Shown piece by piece: positions 19,087-27,900 of a stretch of DNA of 64,000 bases. Each line of letters opens with the position of its first letter. Within the stretch, counting starts at the first letter, position 1. The notes under the pieces were generated by a model, which saw only the letters and a list, made by a program, of their open reading frames with translations, did not search any database and had not been told where the DNA came from. The position numbers were made by a program, and so were the translations under genes. The stretch is from Lentzea sp. NBRC 105346 (GTDB lineage: Bacteria; Actinomycetota; Actinomycetes; Mycobacteriales; Pseudonocardiaceae): assembly GCF_030269605.1 (NCBI RefSeq), contig NZ_BSTQ01000002.1, positions 434,001 to 498,000 of the forward strand. Direction: 5' to 3'.

Positions 19087-20125
19087 GATCACTCCTCGAA
19101 TTCCCCAGGCGCAGCAACGCGCAGGCGACCGCGCCGTCGGGGTCCGCCGACGTCACCAGCACGACCTCGCCCGGCAGTCGCAGCACGCCGAGCGCCGTCA
19201 CGATCGCGTAGGCCGACGACACCGAGCCGGTGTCGCCCATGAACGAGAGGTCCGGCACGTCGGCCAGATCCTTGAACAGCCCTTCGGGCTCGGGGCCCAC
19301 CACGGCGTGCACCGACGAGGGCGAAACCTCAGCCCGCGCAAGCACTTCACGGACGCAGGTCGCGAGGGTGTCGTGAAGGCCACCTTCACCAACCTGAGGT
19401 TTGGGAAGGTGGCCTTCACGAACGTTCAGGGCGAGGCGGGTGCCGATGCCGAGCACCTCGGCGAGCACCGGGCGGGACGTGCCGGACGGCTCGACGCGGA
19501 ACGCGGCGCCGCCCTCCCCCAGCCACTGGCCGGGCCGGGTGCCCGCGGCGTGGGTGAACCACGCCCTGGCGAACGTGGCCTCCTCGACCGCGCCGACGAT
19601 CACCGAGTCGGCCCGGTCCATCGCCAGCAGCCGGCGCGCGTACCCCAGCGCGTGCAGCGCGGCACCGCGGCCGCCGGCGACCGTCGTGTTAGGACCGTGG
19701 ATGCCGAACCGGATGGCGCACTGCGCGGCCGCGCAGTTCATCGTGCCGCTGGCGACCTGCTTGGGCGCCAGGTGGTGCGGCCGGGCGTTGCGGTGCGTGT
19801 CGCGGATCTGGTCGAGCTCCACCTGGTGGCTGCCGGCGGTGGTGCCCAGCACGACGCCCGCGCGTTCGCCGGTGTCGACACCGGGTTCGACGAGTTCGCT
19901 GAACGTGGCCAGCGCCAGCTGGCTGGCCCGGTCGAGGTGCCGGATTCCCTTGCCGTCCAGGATGTTCTTCGGATCCAGGTCGGGCACCCAGCACACGTGG
20001 GTGTCGGGCGCGCCTTCCATCGCGGGCGCGGCGGTGGCCCGGCCGGAGACCACGCCCTCGGTGAACGCGTGCCTGCCGAAGCCGTAGGCGGACACCGCGG
20101 ACCATCCGGTGATCACGGCGTTCAT
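19076..20125 (-). CDS. Ketosynthase-like chain-length-factor homologue 1 with an in-frame palindromic insertion
   Basis: 349 residues, KS fold, start ATG 20125 overlapping the KS stop (ATGA). At the nucleophile position it reads GPNTTVAGGRGAAL, with Arg in place of Cys, the same loss as in the other CLF-like gene. It is therefore a probable non-catalytic partner of the adjacent KS, setting chain length. Residues about 236-251 (REGHLPKPQVGEGG) are encoded by a near-perfect 49-bp palindrome that also occurs at 47747-47781. The reading frame survives it. Confidence 0.82.
   Translation of the reverse strand: MNAVITGWSAVSAYGFGRHAFTEGVVSGRATAAPAMEGAPDTHVCWVPDLDPKNILDGKGIRHLDRASQLALATFSELVEPGVDTGERAGVVLGTTAGSHQVELDQIRDTHRNARPHHLAPKQVASGTMNCAAAQCAIRFGIHGPNTTVAGGRGAALHALGYARRLLAMDRADSVIVGAVEEATFARAWFTHAAGTRPGQWLGEGGAAFRVEPSGTSRPVLAEVLGIGTRLALNVREGHLPKPQVGEGGLHDTLATCVREVLARAEVSPSSVHAVVGPEPEGLFKDLADVPDLSFMGDTGSVSSAYAIVTALGVLRLPGEVVLVTSADPDGAVACALLRLGNSRSDHDG
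19372..19420. repeat. 49-bp palindromic element inside a coding sequence
   Basis: CGTGAAGGCCACCTTC (19372-19387) faces its exact complement at 19405-19420. The 17 bp between continue the palindrome (AACCT-G-AGGTT), giving 22 of 24 paired positions around a central G. The same 16-bp arms recur at 47747-47781. Confidence 0.9.
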
Positions 20126-21345
20126 CGCGAGCTCCTGTCGTAACGGCCGAGCACCACGACAGCGTTGTCGCCGCCGAAGGCGAACCCGTTGTTCTGCACG
20201 ATGTCCACCTGAGCGGAGACCGCCGCGTTGGGCACGCAGTCGATCGCGCACTCGGGGTCCATCTCACGGTGGTTGGCGGTCGGCGGGATGAACCCGTCGT
20301 TCATCGCGGCGACACAGCCGATGGCCGCGATCGAACTGGCCGCGCCCATGGCGTGCCCGAGCATCGACTTCAGCGCCACGACCGGTGGCGGCGAGTCGCC
20401 GTAGACGTCGCGGATCGCGTTGCATTCCGTGATGTCGTTGGTCTTGGTCCCGGTGCCGTGGGCGGAGATGAAGCCGACCTCGGACGGTTTCACGCCCGCG
20501 TCGTCCAGCGCGAGCCGGATGCACCGGGCGACGCTTTCCCGCGTCGGCGCGACCGGGTCGACGCCGTCGCAGTTCAGGCCGTAGCCCAGCACTTCGGCGT
20601 AGATGTGCGCGCCGCGTGCGAGCGCCGACTCGAGGTCTTCGAGCAGCAGCACGCCGGCACCCTCGCCGGTGATGATGCCCTTGCGGCCGGCGTCGAACGG
20701 GCGGCACGCGTCCGGTGCGACGAGGCCGAGGCGGTGGAACGCGGCGAACGTGCGGCGGCTGGCCGCGTCGGCGCCGCCGCACAGCGCGAAGTCCGCCTCG
20801 CCGAGGCGGATCGCGTCGACGCCGTCGCCGATGCCGTAGTTGCCGGCGGAACACGCGGTCCCGATGACGTAGGAATCCACATTGGACAACCCCAGCGAAC
20901 GCGCGATGTCGTTGGGGATGCCCTGGGAGGTGACCCGGCGGGCGATCGCCGGGTCCATCCGCTCGGGGCTGTCCAGCACGGCCGTCGTCGCGATCGCGTC
21001 GACATCCTGCGACTGGGCGTTGGTGGTACCGATGGAGATGAGCGCCCGCCGCGCCCGCAGGTAGTCGAGATCGACGCCCTCGACCGCCATGGCAGCGGCA
21101 GCGACGGCGAACTGGCTGGCCCGGCCCAGCCGCGACGGGTCGTCGATCCACCGCTCGGGCTCGAAACCGGCGACCTCGCCGACGAGCTCGGACGGGAACC
21201 CGGTCACGTCGAACGAGGTGGCCCGCCGGGCGCCGATCCGGCCCGAGCGCAGCCCTTCGGTGAAGTCACCGAGGCCGATCCCGATGCTGGAGACGACGCC
21301 CATCCCGGTCACGACCACCCGGCGCACGGCGGCCGCTGTCATCAC
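20122..21345 (-). CDS. 3-oxoacyl-ACP synthase II-type ketosynthase (intact catalytic residues)
   Basis: 407 residues, FabF/type II PKS KS-alpha class. Catalytic Cys is in VIGTACSAGNYGIG (about residue 170), His in SAHGTGTKTND (about 306) and Lys-His in KSMLGHAMGA (about 337-345). It should elongate an acyl chain on the adjacent ACP with malonyl units. GTG 21345 overlaps the ACP stop (GTGA); ATG 21342 is equally possible. Together with CLF-like, KR and DH genes it forms a highly reducing type II-like PKS rather than fatty acid housekeeping. Confidence 0.93.
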   Translation of the reverse strand: MMTAAAVRRVVVTGMGVVSSIGIGLGDFTEGLRSGRIGARRATSFDVTGFPSELVGEVAGFEPERWIDDPSRLGRASQFAVAAAAMAVEGVDLDYLRARRALISIGTTNAQSQDVDAIATTAVLDSPERMDPAIARRVTSQGIPNDIARSLGLSNVDSYVIGTACSAGNYGIGDGVDAIRLGEADFALCGGADAASRRTFAAFHRLGLVAPDACRPFDAGRKGIITGEGAGVLLLEDLESALARGAHIYAEVLGYGLNCDGVDPVAPTRESVARCIRLALDDAGVKPSEVGFISAHGTGTKTNDITECNAIRDVYGDSPPPVVALKSMLGHAMGAASSIAAIGCVAAMNDGFIPPTANHREMDPECAIDCVPNAAVSAQVDIVQNNGFAFGGDNAVVVLGRYDRSSR

Positions 21346-21611
21346 GCGCTCGCAGTGAGGGGCCAGCCGGCCACCTCGGCGACGACCTCGTACACGGCGT
21401 CGATGTTGACCAGCCGCGGCAGCTCCGCCTGGTCGATCTCGACGCCGAAGCCGGTCTCCAGCGCCGCCAGCAGGTCGATCGCGCCGAGCGAGTCCATGCC
21501 CAGGTCGTCGACGAACATGGCTGTCTCGGTCACCTCTTCGGGCTCGACCTCGAGTGCCGAGACGACCATGTCCTTGATACGGGCCTTGCGCTCCTGAACC
21601 TCGTTGCTCAT
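21342..21611 (-). CDS. Acyl carrier protein
   Basis: 89 residues. The phosphopantetheine attachment site is DDLGMDSLGAIDLL (Ser near residue 41), in a typical four-helix acidic ACP. The start ATG 21611 overlaps the SbnA stop as TGATG, with AGGAG upstream. Directly followed by the KS, it is the natural carrier for the type II-like PKS. Confidence 0.95.
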   Translation of the reverse strand: MSNEVQERKARIKDMVVSALEVEPEEVTETAMFVDDLGMDSLGAIDLLAALETGFGVEIDQAELPRLVNIDAVYEVVAEVAGWPLTASA

Positions 21612-22579
21612 CAGAAACTCCTCACCGTCTGGCCGATCGGTCCGTAGTTCTCGGAAACCCAGTTCTGGTCGTAGACCGAACCGAGGTAGCGCTCGCCCAG
21701 GTCGGGCGAGATGAGCACGGCCGTGCTGTGCTCGGGGTAGTCGTGCGCGTCCAGCCAGGAGAAGGCGCCCGCGAGGACGCTGCCGGTGGACCCGCCGAAG
21801 AGGAAGCCCTTGCGGGACAGCTTGTGGCACATCCGGATGGCGTCGCGTTCGGACGCCCACACGACGTCGTCCACATAGGACTCATCGAGCATGGGCGGCC
21901 GGACGGAGGTGCCCAGTCCGGGGATCATGCGCTTGCCCGCGGGTGTGCCGAACGTGGTGGAGCCCTCGGTGTCGATCGCGACGATGGTGACCGGCAGGCC
22001 TTCGTCGCGGATGTAGCGCGAGACGCCCATCAGGGTTCCGGTCGTGCCCGCGCCGACGAACAGCACGTCGAGGTCGGGGAACTGCTTGATGATCTCCGGG
22101 CCGGTGGTCCGGTAGTGGGCGCCCCAGTTGTCCGGGCTGGCGTACTGGTTGAGCCACACGTGGGTGTCGTCGAGCGCGCACAGGTTGCGCACGTGGTCGA
22201 GGCGCGCGCCGAGGAACCCGCCGCGCGGGCAGGGCTCGGTGATCACGTCGACCTGGGCGCCGTACGCGCGCATCAGCTTGACTGACTGCTCGTTCGCCCT
22301 GGCGTCGGTGACACAGACGAACCGGTAACCGCGGTTGGCGGCGATCATGCTCAGAGCGATGCCGAGGTTGCCCGACGAAGACTCGATGAGCGTGGTGTCC
22401 GGGCCGATCTCGCCCGTCATCTCGGCGGCCTTGAGCATCTCGGCGGCCGCCTTGACCTTGATCGACCCGGCGAAGTTGAATCCCTCGCACTTGAGGTACA
22501 ACCTGCGGCCGAGCACGTCGTGCAGGTCAACGAAGAGATCGTCCACGTTGAATTCCTGCGGAGCTGAAATCACCGGCAT
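21611..22579 (-). CDS. sbnA: SbnA-like N-(2-amino-2-carboxyethyl)-L-glutamate synthase (Dap biosynthesis)
   Basis: 322 residues, PLP-dependent cysteine-synthase fold. The PLP lysine lies in FAGSIKVKAAAEML (about residue 41), followed by ESSSGNLGIALSMIA and the phosphate loop VGAGTTGTLMG (about 180). SbnA enzymes join O-phospho-L-serine and L-glutamate; SbnB then releases L-2,3-diaminopropionate. The presence of SbnB in the same array makes cysteine synthase unlikely. The start is ATG behind AAGGAG at 8 bp. Confidence 0.9.
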   Translation of the reverse strand: MPVISAPQEFNVDDLFVDLHDVLGRRLYLKCEGFNFAGSIKVKAAAEMLKAAEMTGEIGPDTTLIESSSGNLGIALSMIAANRGYRFVCVTDARANEQSVKLMRAYGAQVDVITEPCPRGGFLGARLDHVRNLCALDDTHVWLNQYASPDNWGAHYRTTGPEIIKQFPDLDVLFVGAGTTGTLMGVSRYIRDEGLPVTIVAIDTEGSTTFGTPAGKRMIPGLGTSVRPPMLDESYVDDVVWASERDAIRMCHKLSRKGFLFGGSTGSVLAGAFSWLDAHDYPEHSTAVLISPDLGERYLGSVYDQNWVSENYGPIGQTVRSF

Positions 22580-22640
22580 TTCGGGTTCTCCTTGGAGATC
22601 GCACGGGTCGACCGTGCTGGGGTATGCCGGCCGGGGCGTC

Positions 22641-23549
22641 TCAGGGAGTTCCGTTGACGCCCGTCGGCACGGCGGACACGGCAGGCCCGGCAGGCCCGGT
22701 CTGGGCGAGCCGGCCCGCGATGAGCGGCACGTCTTCCATGAGGGCGCGGAGGTCCGGCATGTCCTCCGGCCGCAGTGCCTGTTTCCCGTCGCACAGAGCC
22801 TGCTCCGGCTGCGGGTGGAGCTCGATGATCATGCCGTCGGCGCCGACGGCCGCCCCCGCACGACCGAGCGGCAGCACCAGGTCACGCCGGCCGCCCGCGT
22901 GCGACGGATCGACGATGACGGGCAGGTGGCTGAGCCGCTGGACCGTGGGGATGGCGCTGATGTCGAGGGTGTTGCGGGTGGCGGTCTCGAACGTGCGGAT
23001 GCCGCGCTCACACAGGACGATGTCCGTGCAGCCGGCCTGCGCCACGTACTCGGCGGCCATCAGCCACTCCTCGATCGTCGCGCTCATACCGCGCTTGAGC
23101 AGCACCGGGAGGCCGACGGAGCCGGCCGCCCGCAGCAACGAGAAGTTCTGCATGTTCCGCGCGCCGATCTGGAGCATGTCGGCGTGCGTGGCGACCAGGT
23201 CCACGTCGCGGGTGTCGAGCACCTCGGTCACGAACGGCATGCCCGTCTCCGCCCGCACGCCCGAGAGGATCAGCAGACCCTCGCGGCCCAGCCCGTGGAA
23301 CGCGTACGGAGAAGTGCGCGGCTTGAACGCGCCACCGCGCAGGAGTGCCGCACCGCCGGCCCGAGCCATCTCGGCGGCGCGCAGGGTCTGTTCCGGCGTC
23401 TCGACGGCGCACGGTCCGGCGATGAGCGTGAAGGTGCCCGGACCGATCGGCACACCACCCACGTTCACCGTGGAACGTCCGGCGCGTGCCTGCTTGTCCA
23501 CCAGCAGGTAAGGCGAACTCTCGGGCATTTCCGTGCGAGCGATGGACAT
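22641..23549 (-). CDS. DAHP synthase (type I-beta, AroF/AroA Bacillus-like)
   Basis: 302 residues of the DAHP/KDO8P synthase family. Family motifs: LIAGPCAVET (about 41), GGAFKPRTSPYAFHGLG (about 72), QIGARNMQN (about 127), LLKRGM (about 150) and VDPSHAGGRR (about 215). It condenses PEP and erythrose 4-phosphate, the first step of the shikimate pathway. Within a secondary-metabolite array such an extra copy usually boosts supply of a shikimate or chorismate unit. ATG 23549 follows AGGAG at 5 bp. Upstream lies a 127-bp gap with a PimM-type operator. Confidence 0.9.
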   Translation of the reverse strand: MSIARTEMPESSPYLLVDKQARAGRSTVNVGGVPIGPGTFTLIAGPCAVETPEQTLRAAEMARAGGAALLRGGAFKPRTSPYAFHGLGREGLLILSGVRAETGMPFVTEVLDTRDVDLVATHADMLQIGARNMQNFSLLRAAGSVGLPVLLKRGMSATIEEWLMAAEYVAQAGCTDIVLCERGIRTFETATRNTLDISAIPTVQRLSHLPVIVDPSHAGGRRDLVLPLGRAGAAVGADGMIIELHPQPEQALCDGKQALRPEDMPDLRALMEDVPLIAGRLAQTGPAGPAVSAVPTGVNGTP

Positions 23550-23664
23550 GACCACTCCTGAAATCCAAGAAAAGGAAGCCAACTATTCCGGACCAGAACC
23601 CCTGTTGCGGGAATAAATCTATTGGAACGTGACTTCCACAACTATCCGCACGACGCGGAAGCGA

Positions 23665-23680
23665 CTCGGGAAATCCCTAG
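23665..23680. promoter_or_regulatory. Candidate PimM-type (PAS-LuxR) operator
   Basis: The 16-mer CTCGGGAAATCCCTAG matches the published PimM consensus CTVGGGAWWTCCCBAG at every position (consensus recalled, not looked up). It overlaps the end of the exporter gene and lies 116 bp upstream of the DAHP synthase start. A PAS-LuxR regulator is encoded at 52609-53241. Confidence 0.6.
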
Positions 23681-24897
23681 GAACCGGTATTGCGAACCGA
23701 CGGACTGAGCGCGGCCAGCGCGGTGAGCACGGCCATGACGCCCGCGCACACCCAGACCGTCCCCGTCGCGCCGAGTTCCTCGATCACGAAACCGCCCAGC
23801 AGTGAGCCGAACGCGATGGGCCCGTAGGCCATCAACGTCGCGATGCTCGCGACCCGGCCCATCATCTCGCCCGGCACGATCTCGTAGAGGTGCGCCGTGA
23901 TCGCCACCGTCCACACCGCGCCGACGAACGCGGTCGCCGCGAACACGACGCCGAGCCCAACCGGGTGCCGCACGAACGCCACCATCGCGACCAGCACGGT
24001 GAACAGGGCGTTCGCGCCGATCACCGCGGTGGCCAGGCTCATCCGCTTCGCGAACCTCGGCCCGTTCACCGCACCGAGCACGCCACCGGCGCCGGCGACG
24101 GCGGACACGACGGCGGCGGACGCCGTCGAGCCACCGCCGTCCCGCACCAGCACGAGGATCAGCAGCATCATCACCTGGAACAGCAGGTTGCTGACCGCGA
24201 TCAGCCCCACCGCCGTCCGCACGAACGGCCGCCGCCACATCCACGCGAAGCCTTCGCACACGTCCCGCCACGGGTGACTGTCCTTAGTGGACCGCGACGC
24301 GCGCATGTCGCTCTTGATCATCAGCAGCGTGCCGAGCGAGACGAGGTGCGCCACCGCGGTGAACAGGAACGGCGCCCAGTTCGTCAGCGCCGCCAGCACA
24401 CCCGCGGTGGGCTGGCCGAGCAGCCCCGCCGCCCGTTCCCGGGCCTCGTTGCGCCCGATCGCGGCCGGCAGCTGCGCCTTGGTCACCACGCTGGGCAGCG
24501 CGGCCCGTTCGGCGATGCGGTAGAGGACGGTGAGCGTGCCCTCCACGAAACCCGCCGCCGCCAGGTACCACGGCGAGATCGCCCCGACGATCCACAGGAT
24601 CGGGATGGTCGCGATCACCGTCGCGCGCCCGATGTCGCAGAACACCATCAGATGGCGGCGGTCGAGCCGGTCCACCACCAGCCCCGCCGGCAGCTGCGAC
24701 ACCACGTACGGCAGCTGCGCGGCGAAGGCGACGAGGCCGGCGGCCGAGGCCGACCCCGTCGTCCACAGCACGATCAATGGATACGCGTAGGCGCTCACCT
24801 GGGACGCGAGGAAAGACAGGCCGGTGCCGGTCCACAACCACGTGAAGTCCCGGTTGCCGCGCAACGAGTCCGTCGGCCGCTCGGCGAGCGTGGTCAC
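23677..24897 (-). CDS. MFS exporter of the NRPS cluster
   Basis: 406 residues, MFS_3 type with about twelve transmembrane helices. It has the loop motif GLVVDRLDRRHLM near residue 75 and a short cytosolic central loop (SDMRASRSTKDSHPWRDV). GTG 24897 follows GGAGG at 7 bp. It lies between the last NRPS gene and the DAHP synthase gene on the same strand, so export of the lipopeptide is likely. An internal terminator-like hairpin separates it from the NRPS. Confidence 0.88.
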   Translation of the reverse strand: MTTLAERPTDSLRGNRDFTWLWTGTGLSFLASQVSAYAYPLIVLWTTGSASAAGLVAFAAQLPYVVSQLPAGLVVDRLDRRHLMVFCDIGRATVIATIPILWIVGAISPWYLAAAGFVEGTLTVLYRIAERAALPSVVTKAQLPAAIGRNEARERAAGLLGQPTAGVLAALTNWAPFLFTAVAHLVSLGTLLMIKSDMRASRSTKDSHPWRDVCEGFAWMWRRPFVRTAVGLIAVSNLLFQVMMLLILVLVRDGGGSTASAAVVSAVAGAGGVLGAVNGPRFAKRMSLATAVIGANALFTVLVAMVAFVRHPVGLGVVFAATAFVGAVWTVAITAHLYEIVPGEMMGRVASIATLMAYGPIAFGSLLGGFVIEELGATGTVWVCAGVMAVLTALAALSPSVRNTGS

Positions 24898-24925
24898 TGT
24901 CCCGCCTCCCCGAAGTTGCCATGGG

Positions 24926-24962
24926 GGGAGCTTTGCAAGCGCCCAGCGCTTGGAAAGCTCCC
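24926..24962 (-). terminator. Terminator-like hairpin after the NRPS genes
   Basis: GGGAGCTTTGCAAGCGC (24926-24942), a 3-base loop, then GCGCTTGGAAAGCTCCC (24946-24962). The 17-bp arms have one mismatch. It fills the 79-bp gap between the NRPS stop and the exporter start and would reduce read-through. There is no clear U run. Confidence 0.6.
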
Positions 24963-24976
24963 TTCATAGCGCGCCG

Positions 24977-27900
24977 TCATCGGTCGACACCCATGAACTC
25001 GGCGAGCAGCGCGGCCAGTTCCGCACCCCGCTCCGGGCGCAGGATGTCGTAGTGGTCACCGGACACCCGGTGCAGCGTCAGGCCCCGCGGCGACAGCTCG
25101 GTGAACCGGGCCACGTAGTCCTGATAGGACCGGTTGCGCAGCACGCCGTGGCTCTCCTCCACCACGTCGTCGGTGACGACGAGCCGGACCGGGGTGCTGC
25201 CCCTGGAGTACCGGTAGGTGTACATCGCCCTGGTCAACGCGCGCATGCGGTCGACCTGCAGCAGGACGGTGTCGCGGTCCTTGGCGTGCTCCAGCGCGTT
25301 GACGCTGGTGAGCAGCTCCACGATCTCCGGGTCGTCGAGCCCCTTGCCCGCCCGCAGCAGCTCCGCCAGCCGCTCGGAGATCACGTCCGTGGTGATCACG
25401 TCGGCGGACGAAGCGGACGGGTCGCACGTCGGGTCGATCAGCACCAGGCCGGTGGCCGGCGTGCCGTGGTCCGCCAGCTGCAACGACATCTCCCACGCCA
25501 GGGTGGCGCCGGAGGACCAGCCGAGCAGGTAGAACGGCCGGTCGGTCGGCATCTCGCGGACGTACTGGGAAGCCAGCGCCGCCAGGTCCACGTCGGAGGT
25601 GCCGACCGAGTCCGGCGCCTCGAACGCGGCCACCGAGCTGACGTCCCGCATGCCCTCGGTCATCGGCAGGTACCAGTGCGCGCCGCCGCCCTGCGTGTGC
25701 GCGCAGAACAGCACGGGCCCGGTGGCCTTCTTGCGGAACCACACCAGGGCTCGGTCGTCGTCACCGCTGTCCTTTTCGGACAGTCGCTGGGCCAGGCCGG
25801 CGATGGTGCGGCACGCGAACACGTCGCGCACCGACAGCGGGAAGCCCGCCGCGCGCATCGCGGACTGCAGGGTCAGCGTGCGGATCGAGTCACCGCCGAC
25901 GGAGAAGAAGTCGTCGTCGACACCGATTTCGTCGAGGCCCAGCACCTGGCGCCACACCTCGGCCAGCGCGGCCTCGGTGGCGTTGCGCGGGGCGACCATC
26001 GCGCCACCGGCGAGCGCCGTGCGGTCCGGCGACGGCAGCGCCTTGCGGTCGACCTTGCCGTTCGGCGTGAGCGGCAGCTCGGGCATGACCACCAGCGCGG
26101 ACGGCACGAGGTGCTCGGGCAGCTGGGTGATCAGCAGCCGGCGCAGCTCGGCGACGTCCACCTCACCGACCACGTAGCCGACGAGCCGCTTGGCGTCGAT
26201 CTTGGCGGCCGCGTCCGTCACTCCGGGCAGCGCCTGCAGCGCGGACTCGACCTCGCCCAGTTCGACGCGCTGGCCACGGATCTTGACCTGGCTGTCGCGG
26301 CGGCCGAGGAACTCCAGCTGACCGTCGGCACGGTGCCGCACGCGGTCGCCGGTGCGGTACATGATCCCGCCACCGAACGGGTCGGGCACGAACGCCTGCT
26401 CCGTCTTCGCCGGGTCGTTGAGGTAACCGAGACCGACGCCGACACCGGCGACGTAGAGCTCGCCGGGGATGCCGATCGCGGTCGGCTGCCGCAACGGGTC
26501 CAGCACGTACAGCTTGGTGTTGCGCACCGCGCGGCCGATCGGGACGAGCGGGGCGTCGAAGTCATCGGCGGCCCGCAGGACGGCGTGCGTGACGTCGTCG
26601 GAGCACTCGGTCGGGCCGTAGGCGTTGACCAGCGGCACGTGCGGGAACCGCTGGAACCAGCGCACACACAGGTCCGGCGGCAGCGCCTCACCGGTCACCA
26701 CGAGCCAGCGCAACCGGGCGAGGTCCGGTACCTGGCCGCCCGCGTCCCAGTCGTCCAGCGCGGCCCGCAGCAACGACGGCACGACCTCCAGCACGGTCAC
26801 GCCCTCGTCGACCGCGACCCCGAACAGCGCGCCCGGATCCTGAGCCGTTTCCTTGGAGACCACCCGCACCTGTCCCCCGCTGACGAGCGGCGCGAGCATC
26901 TGCCACACCGACACGTCGAACGTCAGCGGCGCGTTCTGCACCAGGATGTCCCGGTCGGTCAGCCGCAGATCCTCCACCTTGGCGAGCAGGTGGTTGACCA
27001 TGCCGCGGCGGTGCACCATGGCGCCCTTGGGCGTGCCCGTCGAGCCGGACGTGTAGATCACGTAGGCGAGGTCGCGCTCACCACCGCGCAACGGTGACCA
27101 CGGAGCCTCGGTCCCATCCAAAACGATCACATCGACGTCAAGCCCCGCAACGGCTTCCGACGCATGCGAGAAGTGGGCGGGGCCGACCAGCAACGTCCGG
27201 GCGCCGCTGTCGGACAACAGCTTCGCCGTGCGCGCCACCGGAGCCGCGGTGTCCAGCGGGATGTAGGCGCAGCCCGCGCCCTGGACTCCGAGCACCGCGG
27301 TGATGAACGCGGCGCCGGGGTCGTCCAGGATCGGCACGACCGAGCCGACCGGCAGGTGCAGCAGCTTCGCCGACACGGCGCTGGCGCGACCGGCGAGCTG
27401 GCCGTAGGTGAGCTGCTCGTGGTCGTCCGCCACGGCCGGGGTGTCCGGCGTCAGCGTCGCCGTGACCCGCATGCGCTCGACGACGCCCTCGGCGCTCAGC
27501 GGCGCGTCGGTCCGGTTCCAGTCCTCCAGCACCCGCCGGCGCTCCTCGGGGCTGAGGAACACCGCGTGGGCGTCGCCGTCCAGGTCCGCGATCATCGCCT
27601 CCAGCACGCCGCGGTACATCGCCATCAGGCGCGCGCCGTTCTCCCGGCTGAGCACGGAGGTGTTGGTGTGCAACAACAACGTGTCGCGCATGAAGTTGAC
27701 GGTGAGCGCGAACTCGTTGGGGCTGTCGTCGAGGACCGTGTCAGTCTCGACCATGTCACCGTCCACGACATGGAAGTCGAGATAGATGAAGAACGTGTCG
27801 ATCAGGCGGTTCGTCGCGCCGGCGTCGCGGTGCACCTCGGCGAGCGGGAACCGGCGGTGCGGCCACAGCTCGACGTGCTGGTCGAACGTCCGCTTGAGCA

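Noticed and set aside
24824-27097. Plus-strand ORF of 757 codons across the TE and last A domain
   Set aside because: Antisense shadow in GC-rich DNA; Arg/Gly/Ala-rich with no recognisable domain.
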